Origin: Nageia nagi
Taxonomy: Eukaryota; Pinophyta
Assembly: GCA_050084985.1 (NCBI GenBank)
Contig: JBITNC010000001.1
Coordinates: forward strand, 37,200,001 to 37,264,000
Direction of reading: 5' to 3'
DNA: 64,000 nucleotides
Every line of letters begins with the position of its first letter. The stretch's first letter is position 1. The notes below the pieces were generated by a model that had not been told where the DNA came from, did no database searches, and saw only the letters and a list, made by a program, of their open reading frames with translations. Positions 8,278 through 21,969 of the stretch are shown here, one piece after another. The position numbers were made by a program, and so were the translations under genes.

Positions 8278-11200
8278 AATTTTAAAACTACCCCCTAAAA
8301 ACACCATTAAAACCTAAAAATGAGGAAATGAGGTGATTAAAAATTATCCCACCAAAATCATATCAAATTTACTGCCTCTAAAGCCCATTTTTGGTCTAGT
8401 GTAAGACCTAAAATCATATGAAAGGTAGATATTCAAGCATAATAATATGATAAACAATATCAAAGATACCTCAATAATATGGGGTTGGGTGAGGATACCT
8501 TGTTGTTGCTCATAATAAGATGGTTTTCTTGTAAAACCTTAACAAATGCTTAATGAAGTACTCAATTGCTCATATATGAATGCTCAACATGTTGTGATCA
8601 TACAATTAGAAAGCTCAAAATAAAGTGTTAGAATGATAAATAAGATCATTAATGACTTTTTATAATACTTTATTTTTGATCGATCAGATAACTATCGAAC
8701 ATTTAGGATTAGCAAGTTGATTGTTTAATGCTTTTGTATGTTCTTTGTTTTAAGATCCACTAAACTAGAAGATCAATTATAAAACTTTTAATATTGGTAG
8801 GCTAATTAGCCAATCAATTTGTGAACCATAATGTTGACCTATTTGACTATTTTTTACCAAATTTTGATAGTGTTATTTATGCTCAAATATTGGTAAATGC
8901 TAAAAATATGTAAGTTTGGGATATCTAAAAGAACTAACAAAATTATGTACTTACTTAGAATGATGGATTTCACACAAGTATATATCATCTAGATTGAGGG
9001 ACAACTCATAGTAATATCTTTAGATAATAAAAGGATGGAAATGAGTGATATCACCCTAGGATATCCAATGATTCTACCAGTAGTAAGTCTAGAAATGTCA
9101 TTAGGTACTCAAAATATTGGATCTTGCCAATTTATCAATCAATAACTCCTATGATGTTAGAGCTATTCTAGATAGTAATACCAAACCCTAAAAATAATAA
9201 GATAAGAAAGCTTGCTAGATCATACCCCAATATTAATAGGCAATGTTAAGAAACACCTAGGTATAGGATCAGGATATCAAGACAAAGATGTAATCTATAT
9301 TGATTATCCCTAAGGGTATTTGTAGACAAGGATAGCCTCTTTATTAACATTGAGTATTCCAACAACATTGCTAGCTTATATGCACAATAAATAAAATAAG
9401 ATGTAGCATTTAATTCAACCCAATAAAGTAATATAAATGACATAAAATAAAAAAATATGATTCATTTTTAGGTGTTAACATGATTCATTCTTTTCTAAAT
9501 ATATACACCAATAAGCTAGTTGGGATGATTATTTTCCATTATATAAGTAGTAAGTGCAAGTATGTTTATTTCTTTAAGTGAAAATCCTATATATAATAAA
9601 CAAGCCTTTAGAAGTTTGAGATGAAATATCTTTCGTAATTAGTAATATATAATTAAGTCATTCTCATTCATAAAATATAATACATAGTACTTACTACCCT
9701 ACTATTATAATAAGGGGAATTCCATGACCAAAGAATAAATTAAAACCAAATCCTCTTTCAACATATAATGGCCACAATGCTTAGTCCCTATGATTCCCAA
9801 ACAAAGCTTTAACAAAGTTGGATATCTTAAATTTAGAGGTGACCATTAATAATTATTGGGATATGGGTAATTCAAGGCTTGCCCAATTAAGAGTGAATAA
9901 AGGTTTAAACATCCCGTTAGCACCCCCTCTCAATTATTTATTTAAGATAAATTATGTCTTGGTTGTTCGTTGAGTTGATCATGTGTTGACCTTGTTGCAC
10001 CTTGTGTCCCATATTCGATTCCCACTATGAAACATACATGCTATGTACTAGCACTATAGTCATCCTAGTTGTTGGTCTCTCATGTACTTTAATATACTTT
10101 CTTTCTTTCTCATGATCTAATGAGTGCATACCTTAATTTTAGTTGTCTACCCTAGTTAATATATCCTTTTATTTAGTATTTCAATATAAACATTATTAAC
10201 TTCTACGCTTATATTTTCTTATTTTTTCTTTGTTCAAGGAAAGTTTATAATTTTAATTTGTTTAAACTATAAAAGTAATTTATTTTAAAGAAAACATATA
10301 GAAAAGTCACTTAGAGTTTATATTATTTATCTTATATTTTGGTCATGTTGGTGTATCAATAACATGTAAATGTCTCAACATGAATAATTGTTTTCTTACC
10401 GTTTCTTGATATGTATAAATTGATTGTCTATCTTTTTATCTATATATTTTAGAAGTAATAATAAGAATTAACAACTTTATAAATTTATCTTTTTGTTTAT
10501 ATTTTAACCTTATTTTGCAAAAATGTCATAATAAATTTTAAATAACACCAAAAATCACCTTAAAAATATCATAATATTTTGACAATTGTTTAATCACCTT
10601 CAACTTTTTTATTTTCTATCATATAAAATTAGATTAAGATAAATTTAAGTATTTTCTTTTTGGTAATTATTATTCAACAAAAAACTTATAATTATTTGTA
10701 CTTTTTATCAATATTATTTCGTTGAAGTAAATTTTCTTATTATTCACTTTAATACAAAAACTTAAGATTTTAAATCTACCTTTGAAAAGATGTGTGTTAC
10801 TCTTTATCTCATACGGTATAATTAGAATTTTAAACAACTTTAGGTGTACATGCTTACATGTATAAAAAAATATTATCTTAACAAATCTATCAGATTCGAT
10901 TTGTACAAGTTTGACCTTTATTAACTGTTGAGAGAATAAAAATACCTATAAATTATTGGATAGATGAGAGGTTTCTTTAGTCTTACAAAAAAAAAAATAT
11001 GTGTTGTATACTCTCCGTTGCCAAGGATATTCATTACTTTAACTTTAATGCTTTTTCAAAATAATATTTATTTAATGTAATGTCCAACATTTCATTGTTA
11101 TTTATCTCGTCCATGATTGAAAATGTAATTTTTATTATTATTTAAAGAAGAATTTAGAGATATTGGAGTTGGCCGAATAGTTTAATTGGGAAGATTAACA

Positions 11201-12479
11201 AAAAGAATTGACCCTCCATTTAGATGAGCGTAAATAAAATCTTATAACTTTATGGCTTTGACTCCTACATACAAAAATAAATTATATTCTAACAAACATC
11301 CATCCATAGTAGAAACATGTCTTTTTATGAATTTTAGTTTTAAAAGATAAATTGTATTATTTTAATACATTTATTAGATTGGTTATGTTGATAGTAGAGA
11401 TCAAATGTAAATAATGATATCTTTAGTTTTGTTTACTTAAATTTTACTTGGATTTTAATAAGAGAAAATATTTTAAATATTTTTGTAATTTTGCATGATA
11501 TCGAAATTTTCTTTTTTTTTTTAAATATCAAAAATATTTTTACTTTTTTAAAAAACATCAAAAAGAATGATGGTATCTACACATGGGATTTCAGAGACCT
11601 ACCAATATTAGCATGAACATTGATCTTGGTAAAGATTAACAATTTGAGATAGATTTAGAAAGATATTCAAACAAGACATTTGTTGTTGGGATAATTTGAT
11701 ATTAACATATAAATTCCTACGATTTTTACACTCTTTGCACTGTAGCAATAGAGATAGACCTAAGAAGTCAAAGAACATTTATTCATCATTCATCATACCA
11801 TATCATAAGTTGATGATGAATATGGCCCATCATTAAAACAACATGGTTATGATGGGCTTCAGGGATCCATGCATTTAATGAAAAAAAATGTTTGAAGTGA
11901 AATACCCAAATCATCAACTTTGAAAATGAGCAACTACCCAAAATTTAGGCTCTGAGTCTCAAATCCATGCTAGAGTTGCTTGAGACATTATTTCAATATG
12001 TTCAATGTGTATCTTCATTTCATCTTTCAATCTCTAGGGGGATTTTTGATATTTCAAAAAATGTAAAGGTATTTGTGATCTTTATTTGAATTGGATTATG
12101 GTAGTTTGATCTTTGCAGGAGCAGTACTCATTCTAGAGGTATCTATGCTTGGAAATTGATCAAAGATTGAAATATGGAGGTGATTGGTGACAAAAACCAC
12201 TTTGTTAACAATGTGCATCTACTATTTTTAGGTCGAATGTAACAACATGAGTCTTGATGAGTCAGCAGTGGAAGTTGAAGGGGCATCAATGATTCAGACA
12301 ACTGAGTAATTCAGGATCATCAACTAGCATCTTGGAGATGTTTCTAAGCCTATTTTAAGGCATGCTACTCTCTTGTTTCTTTAATGGCATTTTAGAGAGT
12401 TTTAAGGTTTTGGGATTGTAAAGATTTGAAGGAAGACCAAGAGTCATTCTAGATTTTTTGTAGTTTTGAAGTTATTCTT
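8278..12479. other. No gene seen; AT-rich DNA
   Basis: About 4.2 kb without a convincing frame or repeat. It contains dense stops in all frames and long A/T runs, especially 10,140-11,580. Fragments of old elements are likely but cannot be named from sequence alone. Confidence 0.5.
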
Positions 12480-12680
12480 CTTGTTGTAGGAAATTACAAT
12501 AGTGTTGTAGGAGATGATATTACCATTATTTTGATGGTATTTCTTTATATGTATGCAATATTGTAATGTCCATAGATAATGAGAAGAGAAGGCTCCAATT
12601 CATATTGGATTAGCCCACATTGGATGAACCATGGTAAATCATTGTATGTGATTGAGATTCTTAATTTGTAGTTTTATATT
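12480..12680 (+). mobile_element. Possible LTR remnant, copia U5-like
   Basis: Near 12,600 the sequence reads GGATTAGCCCACATTGGATG followed by AACCATGGTAAATC and a TTGTATGTG block. This resembles the R/U5 region of plant copia LTRs (compare the GGAACCACATTATATTGG block of the LTR at 1591-2081). No partner LTR, PBS or TSD was found. It could be a solo-LTR piece or chance resemblance. Confidence 0.3.
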
Positions 12681-13265
12681 ATGCAATTTCAAATTTATAT
12701 GTAATTTGATGGGTCTCATAATGGTGAATGTTTGTTTTTTGTTTTTCATTCGAGTCTGTAAGTGAAGATCTGAATATGCTATAAGCATCTAGTGATTACG
12801 GATCAAATATTATGTAAAATTATAGGGGTATTTTAGATATTTTATTTTTTAATAATTCTCCAAAATTTAAAAAGGGATTTAGTAATAAAAAAAATTATCT
12901 ATTAGATTTTTATTATTATTGAGGTATTTGATTGATAATTCATAATTAATAATTGAAAAGCATAAATATCAAACAAAGTAGCATTTTACTCTAACTTATG
13001 ATTTGTGTTTTGTAACAACCTACACTTACTACGACACTTAGCCAAATTTTTCCTCCTTTTTATCATGGGCCCTAAGGAAGCATCTAGGAAGATTATTTTG
13101 AAGGTTAACCATGAGATAATTCATTTACCTCAAAAGTTGATATTACTTTCAATTATTTCATATCAAATTCCCTTATGTTTGTCATCACTACTCATTTTAT
13201 AATTGAGCTATGGCATAAATTATTTAAATATATCAAATAACCTCCTCTTTTAGAGATCAAATTTT
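12681..13265. other. No gene seen
   Basis: AT-rich. One 65-codon open stretch at 13005-13202 has no recognisable domain. Confidence 0.5.
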
Positions 13266-13885
13266 GTCTTACTAGATAATGATTTGATGATGACAATTCA
13301 ATAATACGGTGTTCATTTGTTTTAGTAGATCATGTGTTATGATAACTTGGTAATGACAATTTGATGTAGTGGAAAGTGATCAACATTGTTCACACATCAC
13401 ACACCTTGATAGATCGATGGAGAAAGATGTAAAAAGCGAATTACGATAGACAATTGGCAATCAAATGATGGCGTTCTAGCACCCATTTGTGATATGACAT
13501 GTGGGTTTTCAAACTAGTAATATGATAATATAGTGTTCATATGTGACAATTGAGCATTGAAAGATATGTATGATAGATTTGGCAATGGCAATTTAATAAT
13601 CTAGTGTTCATCTCCTTTTTAAAAAAAATACCAAAATAAGCTTGGTGATTTTATTATATAACTTAATTATATCAGAAGCAATCAGTCAAATACTTAATTG
13701 ATATATATTTACTTTGGACAAACTTTGATAGGTCCTATAGACTAAGGGTTTTAAAAGGACATTAAAAAATTTATCTATCAAAAGACATGTTTGGCAAATG
13801 ATCTCGTAATTTGATGTTCATTTATGAACTGATAATGACTAAAACTATGTGTGATAGACAATCTGGCAATGGTGATCTCAAGCCA
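13266..13885. repeat. Diverged interspersed repeat motif
   Basis: Variants of 'GATAGACAATTTGGCAATGG' and 'AATAATCTAGTGTTCAT' recur about six times with irregular spacing (near 13,280, 13,350, 13,445, 13,525, 13,585 and 13,850). They look like the remains of an old tandem array. Confidence 0.4.
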
Positions 13886-14665
13886 ATGAATTTAAAAAAA
13901 TGTTATGAATTAAATATAAACAATCTCAATATGAAATTTAATTGTAAATATTAAAAATAGTTTGCTTTATTCATAGTAATTGTTTTGATGAAAAAAATAC
14001 TAATGTTTTTTTAAATTAAAATATATCTAAATACTAGCAAATTTAAATTAAAATACCTATTCCGTATTAATAATAATAAATTATTATGATTGTTATTGTT
14101 TAATAATAAATAAATATATTTTGAGATTAACTAGAAAAACATAAATATTGTTAAATTTATAAGTCAAATCAAATACTATTACAAATTTATGGTAACTTTT
14201 AGTTAGAATCTTATGACCAAAAACATTCAAGAATTTTTGTAATGATATAAAAGATGAATTTATCCACATAAATATAGAAAAAATAAGTAACCAAGTGAAT
14301 ACTGTTCACTTATAGCATTGTATTCAATGACTCGTCTCCGTGTTCTGTGAATATAAAAGAAAAACGCTAACGAACATGCCTTCTAAAAAAGTAGCTTTAC
14401 TTTAAACAAGAATTGCATTTTGCTTTCTTGTCCTTCAATAGTAAAGCTTTAAAAGAGAGGTGGTAGTAGAATTCTTTACCTTGCAATGAAGTATGACAGT
14501 CTTAAGTAACGAAAATCCATGATAAAAATGGGATGGTTGTTTGTTTATGTACGCTCTGTGACAATTGGATTCCACCACAGTATTTACCGACATCAATGGT
14601 CATTTTAACATGGAGAACTTCTCCAAAAGGGAAAAGGTAACATGGAAGCAATATGAGCTCATGGA
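13886..14665. other. No gene seen
   Basis: AT-rich to about 14,320. Base composition becomes more balanced from there to 14,960. Confidence 0.5.
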
Positions 14666-14941
14666 TTAGGATTGATATTTGAAATGATCCGTCCCACTGT
14701 TTGTATTGTCAGCACAAGAACATGCGAATCCACACTGGAATAAAATGTTCAAAGAAAACTTGAGACCTTCATGCATTCTAGCCACGAATATATGCCACCT
14801 CAAAAAACATAATGTAGGTGGAGAGTCAAACATCCTAAGTTTCATAATAAATATGTCAGATTGATTGAGACACTGGGATCCCATGTCTAGGACTAGAATT
14901 TGGTGGGGGATCTTGTGTTCATACTCGTATGCTCCATCCAC
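14666..14941 (-). pseudogene. Open stretch of unknown nature
   Basis: A 91-codon frame in a locally less AT-rich island. Its amino-acid mix is protein-like, with several Cys, His, Trp and Met and an LCFLRW stretch. I cannot place it in a family. It has no clear partner exon. It may be part of a dead gene or chance. Confidence 0.2.
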
Positions 14942-15149
14942 AGCTCCCGAATTAAAAAAATTGGATGTCCTTTTGAAAATGTAACTATTTCATACCTTGT
15001 ATCCTTTATTTACTTTTTAATTTTTATAAATGAGTTAGTATAGATATACTAATCAATATGATTCAATTTTTGAAAAGTTTATTATTGTTGGTGTTATATT
15101 TAAAAAGTGTATTTTTTTGTTGGAGTTTTGTCCCTTAATACATGGTATC
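14942..15149. other. No gene seen
   Basis: AT-rich DNA. Confidence 0.5.
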
Positions 15150-15350
15150 ATGAACTCTTAAGTTTAGAGTTAAGATTGAGGGGCATCCACGCTATCAAAA
15201 TCCACTGAGGGCATGATTTCCATTTCATCTGCACCTACCATCAACTTAATAGGATTTTAGCTATATTTCAACTTTTAGGGGTAGAGAGTTTTGAACCTAG
15301 CTGAGAGCTTTGAACTACCCACCTCTCCAACTCCCCTGTCCATCAATTCA
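15150..15350 (-). mobile_element. Possible tRNA-derived SINE remnant
   Basis: On the minus strand, starting near 15,340, GGGAGTTGGAGAGGTGGGTA is followed about 30 bases later by CTAGGTTCAAAACTC. These resemble the A and B boxes of a tRNA-type pol III promoter, and are followed by a less AT-rich body. No poly(A) tail or target duplication could be fixed. Low confidence. Confidence 0.22.
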
Positions 15351-16930
15351 TAAATAATGTATTTTTTTTAATAAAAAGTGTGATTTCTTAACATATTCTT
15401 TGTTTCATAAAATATTATCGATCTATCATAAAACATAAAAATTAATTACATAAAACTTCAATTAGGTGATGGTATTAGTTACGTCGAGAGGCGTTCTCTA
15501 GCTGCACCATGGGGTGGAGTGGAGAGCCAAATGTTGCATGTGAGGTCATTTGTTAAATGTCGACTTCAATAATTTAAAAAAAATGATTCAACTTTATTAT
15601 TTAAAAAATAAAGTTAACTTCAAAAATATAATTATAACATTAGAATAGCATATAATATAAATAATATATAACATTAAAAAAAATTAATATAACATAAATA
15701 AATTAACATTAAAATACATATTAAGAAATATCAATAAATGAGATAGATGTGTAGAAAATGATATCTCTCGGCATTTTTTTGATATATAAGGAGGTATATC
15801 AAAGCTAGTTGGTTTAGAATTAGAATCCCTCTTAACTTATCAACTTTAATAAACTTTGAACACTTTATGCCCTTCCATTTCTACCATCAATGTTAGATAG
15901 CTAGCAACAATAGCCCTCATTGTGTTAGGTACATAAAAAGACAATGACTAAAATATAGTCTATTATATCATAATTAATAATTCCATAGAGATGAATGTAT
16001 ATGATTTCAAAGAATGTATACATTGCTTTTTGATTTATGAAATAATACTTAATGTATGATAATAGATAAGTTTTATATATTATCCACACATATTTTCTAT
16101 ATGAGACTCAATAAAACAAATTATAATAATACATATGGGTGATTGAATTAGGTTAAGGGACTCTATATGAAGATCTTGATACAAAGCATTCTATGAGCCC
16201 AAAAGAAACATTAAAAAACTAGTAAATAATATTGAAAACAATAAGGTATAACTAAATACAAGAGTAAGCATATGGGCAACTTATAACAACATAATAAGAA
16301 CATTTTCCTAGTATTGATAAAAAAAGGAATACTAGTAGACATAAGGAATAAGGTGCCAAATACATGCATCTTAAAACTGTTTTCAAGGTGATTGTTGAAT
16401 ACAACTACCAAAAACCTCATTTCATCATTAAAGCTTCCAAAAACTTATGTCATTACCATAAATATTTAAAATGTAGTAAACATTTTATTTATAAATGTGG
16501 AAATGATTTTCTAATAAGTTTGATGAAGGGTTATGAGTTAAGTGTCCTTGATGTAATATGTTGAACTACAAATATTTGTATTATTATTTTTATTTTATCT
16601 TCATTATTAATCAAACAATTTGAAGTAGGTTATTTTCATAAAAGACTCAAATCTAGTCAAAAATATCTTCACTGTATAGAATATATTGCTTCTAAAAAAA
16701 AAAATAAAAGTTCAAAATCTAGCATATCGTATTTTAAAATTCACCATACTATAATATAACCTTCAAAATACGAAATATTATACATTAAATTTTCTTACAA
16801 GTATATTTAAATCTCAAAAATATGATAACACTTCAAAATTTGACATTCCTTACCTAAATTTTTGAAATGAACCCAATCTCCAAGATGTTACCTCTTTTCA
16901 AACTTTGAAAAATTTCCAATCAAAATTTAG
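15351..16930. other. No gene seen; AT-rich DNA
   Basis: Very AT-rich. Short open stretches at 16211-16564 lie on both strands of the same region and carry no domain signature. Confidence 0.5.
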
Positions 16931-17203
16931 ATGAACCATTTCTTTTTCAATGTGCTTAACTTTATTATCGTTGGAATTTTTGAGAATATTAAAGGCTTTA
17001 TGAATCAAAAAGGTGATGTGAATAAAAATATTAAGGATTTCAAGGGTTTCGAATTGCACAATAATGATTTGTTGCCTAATGGCTATGATAAAGAACTTTC
17101 ATCATTATCACAACAAAGAGTGTCTTCACCTACTAAAAGCAAAGGAGGGACTTGCTTAGAGAAGCAATTAGCTCTATACCACAATAGGTTGGAGGAAGAG
17201 TAA
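16931..17203 (+). pseudogene. Open stretch, unrecognised
   Basis: A 90-codon frame, hydrophobic at its start and then hydrophilic (SSLSQQRVSSPTKSKGGT, then CLEKQLALYHNRLEEE), ending in TAA. The second half reads like protein, and the local base composition differs from its surroundings. No family recognised. It may be a single exon of a dead gene. Confidence 0.25.
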
Positions 17204-17555
17204 AGTATTCAATAAAGGCAATTGAATTTTTTTTGTCATTCTATAGTGTGATACAACATAAGGGCTATCAGGATGGACAAACTAATAAGTATAATATGTA
17301 ATACCTCTGATGTTAGTGAAGGAATGAGATACTTTACTATCAAATTGAGCAATAACCTTATTCAATATATGAAATTTGTTCAAAATGAATCTATTTTTTC
17401 TTTATGCATTATAATCTTGATTTTATAATTTCATGTATGAATATATTTCTATGAAGAAAGTACACAAATAATTAAATATCAAATATATAAAGCAAAGTAA
17501 AAAAATTAAATACATATCCTATTGCAATGCTCATTGTTAATATTCTTTTAGGAGT

Positions 17556-17899
<344 letters not shown>

Positions 17900-17919
17900 G
17901 TTTGTGTGTGTGTGTGTAA

Positions 17920-18936
17920 TGGTTGGGAACCATTTGATACCCATTTGGTTTTCCCATGACTTCTCTAGGAGGACATGACCTAGGGTCCCAAATAGTATTC
18001 TACCTTCCTAGACATGAATATGATTAGAAACACCCATATAAGAATGCCTAACCAACCTTGGGGTATTTTCCCTAAATAGCGCAACCTTCCATGACTCAAG
18101 CTTGACATGGCCTAAGTGAATTACCCCACCATAGGCATTGATGCATGAGAATTATCCCACTTGTGTAAACCCACTAGGCTCTAATACATGGGTTAGGGTA
18201 ATAAGGCTATCACTAGCCCACCATACTCATCCTCCCTTAAGAAATAATGGATTCAACTTAGACCACATAGTCGACCACCTTCCATTAGAGTTCCCCCACT
18301 TTAAACTAGTGGCATCATGAAACTAGGTAAGCTAATAGAATGCACATCCATGTCCTCCTTGCATCAATCCTACCCTATTAAAAAATAAGCAAAAAGGTCC
18401 TAGGGATTCATCTTAAATATGATGTCTGAATACCATCTCTAGCCAAATGATTGAACCACATAAAAGGCATCCTATATGTTTAAAATATAGCCATATGTCC
18501 CCAACATCAAGTTCTAAGCCTTAATCGATGATCATCCAAACTATCAAAATAGCTCATTCATTAAACCAACAATAACACTAGCTAACTCCAAGATCCATGG
18601 TGACACTCTTACCAAGTCCACCACTAACCTCAACCATTGACATGTTGTTTACCATGGTTCATTTTTCATCCAAGATTGATACTTACACTAGCTAACAATA
18701 TTGTGTGAAGATATTGCCAAAGATAATAGTCTAGGCATTGCCCAACTCAAGCCAAACTTACCCTACACTATAATTCCTTATACTCCACATGTAATACTTA
18801 CCCATTCAAGATTCTATATCTCTCACTAACCAGATATTACATGAATCCACATGATCCTAGCTTCCACGTTGTGTACAATCAATACCAACAACCTATTCTT
18901 TTCCTTAGCTTTTTCAACCTAATCTAGAAATCAAAT
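17920..18936. other. No gene seen; C-rich, stop-rich DNA
   Basis: Noticeably richer in C than its surroundings, with many CCTA and CCAT words and no sustained frame. It may be an old, heavily deaminated element. Confidence 0.45.
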
Positions 18937-20153
18937 TGCACATGTGGATTTGACCAGAGATCCTCATGATGGAATTTGATCTTATGATGATGTTTATTTG
19001 ATGTTATTTTATGTTTTTCAACATTATAATGAGTTATCAAGTACATGTGGAGCAATATCATGAGTTATCATGTATTATAAGGTTTGTTATGCTCTTTATC
19101 ATGATATGGGACTCTATTATTGATATCATTATTTTCCATGATCCAAGAAAGATATCATCATTATGTGACATCTCCTCTACTAATGTCATTAGCTTTATGG
19201 TGCAATGATCAATGTTGAGAGCTTCATCAAAGTATGACATCTATTCTGCTAATGTAACTAGCTTCATAATGCAATGGTCAATGTTACAAGCTTCATTGGA
19301 GTGTGACATCTCTTCTACTAACATCATCAACTCCATAATAAAATATCCATTGTTAAGGCTTTGTTAGAGTGCAACATACGTGATGCTAACATCATAGCTT
19401 AATTATGTGTAGAAAAATATTGAGTCTTAATAGAGTGTGATATTTTTGTATTGAAGTCATCAACTTTAGGGTACGATATCAAGTTAAATGACCTATCTTT
19501 GCAAATCATAGTGTGACTTACTCATAAATAGCCTATGACTGTTGATTTTTACATAAATGGCCAAATGATCATTGATATTATCAAAAATAGCTTGATTATC
19601 ATTGATCTTTTTATAAATTATGTGATGATCATTTATCTTCTTCTATAATTGTAGTACGACCTAACATATGTCAAAAGGAATGTTGAATCGATTGAAAAAT
19701 GAATTGAAATGACTTAGAGGGTTAAAAGGGAGTTTGAGAGGCTATTTAAGGGATGAAAAAAGTAATGCTATTCAAACTTCAAAGAAAATGATTTGCAATA
19801 TATTTTTCATCAAGGGTTGTATAAGTTCACATGTTGAAGTGACCTAACTATGTTGAGGGCATAAAAAAGAATTTTGATCCTTATTGTAATTTTCTTCATG
19901 GTAATCAATGGATTTTATGGTTGTTGTTATAGTGGATTTACTCTCACAATGAGAGGAACATCTTAAATGATTGTGTCAACTATTTTAATATTTGTGTTTT
20001 CATTCATATTTAAAATTAATATAGAGTGAATTAACTTGCATGTTAATTGAATAGTTGATGTGCACATATCTATCTTTTGTTTCCATACTCCATTATATAA
20101 ATCTATATTTAATGATTTTCTTGAAAGCTCTCAGCTTATGAAATTTTATATCA
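18937..20153 (+). repeat. 5' LTR of gypsy element A
   Basis: The region from about 18,937 matches 47,337-47,690 (shared words GATGGAATTTGATCTTATG, ATGATGTTTATTTG and TTTATCATGAT). It ends at TATATCA just before the primer site. The start is uncertain: similarity begins at TGCACATGTGG (18,937), but TGATGG at 18,967 pairs better with the ATATCA end. Within it, a roughly 55-bp motif (GACATCTCTTCTACTAA..., GCAATGGTCAATGTT) recurs three to four times between 19,160 and 19,380. Confidence 0.7.
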
Positions 20154-20155
20154 TG

Positions 20156-20168
20156 TGGTATCTAAGCC
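20156..20168 (+). promoter_or_regulatory. Primer-binding site of element A
   Basis: TGGTATCTAAGCC differs by two bases from the initiator-Met tRNA site TGGTATCAGAGCC. It lies two bases after the LTR end. Confidence 0.75.
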
Positions 20169-20270
20169 AAGTGAACAAAATGAAGCTATGGATGCAAGGG
20201 AGAAGAAGCACATATCTGAATCCAATTCCTACATACCTTGAGATTGGAATAAGAAGGAGATAAGATACAA

Positions 20271-21250
20271 TGGATGATCTTCATGAAGAATAGCACCCAC
20301 TAACTTTCCAATTTGATGCAAAATTTTAGAGGAGATTTATTACATTGGAGAATAACATGTTAGGTATCATTGAAATGATAGAAAGATAGTCTAGAAATGA
20401 GACATACTAGAGTGGAAGGAGTTCAAATATTGGTAAATCTTCAAGTTTACCATTAATTAATATTTTACCTTCAAAATTGAGGTTAAACTGGAGATTCCAA
20501 CTTTTAAAGAAGACGTTGTTGCAAAAAAGTTGAACAATTAATTGAAGTAATTAGACATGTGCTTTCAAGTGCAAGTTGTTGTTGGTAATCCTATAAAAAT
20601 TTCATTTTCCATATTAAAACTAGATGGACATGCTTTGATGTGGGTGGGAATATCATAATGACTTATTGAGGCATGAAAACCTACCACCTATTTCATATTG
20701 GGAGGATTTCAAGAATCTATTAAAGGGTCAAGTCTATCCCTAAGGACATCATATGAAATAAATGATGAAATGGCAATTTCTAAGATAGCAAAAAGGTAAA
20801 ATGGTCCAAGAATATAGTACTAAGTTTAGAAAACAAGCCATCGTGTTGGGTATTTCTCTTAAAGATCCAAGTATGTTGATAAAGTATATTAGAGGTTTGC
20901 ATTCTCATTTGTAGAAGATAATTATGTTTCTTGATCCTAATGACCTTGGAAAAGTTAGTGTGTAAGCATAATATCTTGAAGAACATGGAAAATAAAGAAG
21001 GTAATTTTAAAACTCGAAATGTGTTGGCTCTAGTGGATAACAAGAGAAAGGAAAGAAAAATAATAAGAGAAGAAGAATACCAATACCATAAAACCTAGTA
21101 AGAATTATTATTATTATGATAAATATTAGCATATTACTGATAATTATTGGGAACTTCATACAAAAAACAAGGAACACACATTGGAAACCAAGAAAGCAAA
21201 GAGAAAGAATAAGAAGAATTCTATGGTGATAAAAGGTGAGATTGTAATTA
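20271..21250 (+). pseudogene. gag of gypsy element A
   Basis: Stop-ridden frames resemble the retrotransposon gag core: a YWEDFKNLLKGQVYP stretch near 20,700, then VQEYSTKFRKQAIVLGI near 20,800 and LIKYIRGLHSHL near 20,880. Gag forms the virus-like particle that holds the RNA. The apparent open frame at 20,780-21,043 on the other strand is a shadow of this gene. No intact zinc knuckle was found. Confidence 0.75.
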
Positions 21251-21329
21251 ATATTTTTGATGTTGATAATGAGATCATATGTGCTACTATGCAGAAATAA
21301 GATGGTGCAAGTGAAGAAAAATAGAAAAT

Positions 21330-21660
21330 GTAACTATTTCATATTGAAATCAAAGTAAAGAAGATAATAATAGACTCCATATTTGATATTGGTTCCTAGG
21401 ACAACCTTATTGCTAAGAGTTGGATTAGCAAGTTGGGGTTGGAGACTTTATCTCACCCTCACCCATATCCTTTGGGTTGGTTGAGCAATGAAATAAGAAT
21501 TCAAGTAACTAGATAGTGTAAGTTGATTTTTGCTATTAACAAGAACTTCATTAATGAAGTTGTGGTTGATGTAGTCCCTCTTAACATATGTGGTGTTATT
21601 TTTGGTAATCCTTATTTATGGGATAGAGATGTAATTTATTTTAATAAATTGAACTAGTAT
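21330..21660 (+). pseudogene. Protease of gypsy element A
   Basis: The stretch reads IIIDSIFDIGS, a stop, DNLIAKSWISKLGL, and then VVVDVVPLNICGVIFGNPYL. This matches the aspartic protease layout of gypsy elements, with the active-site Asp-Thr/Ser-Gly here reading Asp-Ile-Gly. The enzyme would cleave Gag-Pol. Inactive. Confidence 0.7.
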
Positions 21661-21969
21661 CAAATTCTAAAGAATGGTATTTCTTATGACATTTATGTTT
21701 ATATAAGTGGGAAAGAGATGAAGTTGGTGATAATGAGTCAGGCCAAAAGACTTATTAATGTTAGTAAGAGGTCCATGGTTGCTATGATTCAGCCAAAGGA
21801 GATTATGAACTCTATAGGACTTGCTACAATGTTGGGTACTACATTAGCATTACATGAGAAGGATAAGAAAATTTAGATATTTCTAAATATGTTTGATGAG
21901 TTGTTAAAAGAGCCTAAGGGACTACCACCTAAAAGTCATCCAACATGAAATCTAGATATTGTATTGTAT

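Noticed and set aside
9960-10040. tRNA gene suggested by a B-box-like TATTCGATTCCCA
   Set aside because: No A box at the right distance and no cloverleaf could be drawn.
11165-11215. tRNA A-box-like GGCCGAATAGTTTAATTGGG
   Set aside because: No matching B box or acceptor stem; treated as chance.
20780-21043. Minus-strand 87-codon frame
   Set aside because: It is the shadow of the plus-strand gag of element A.
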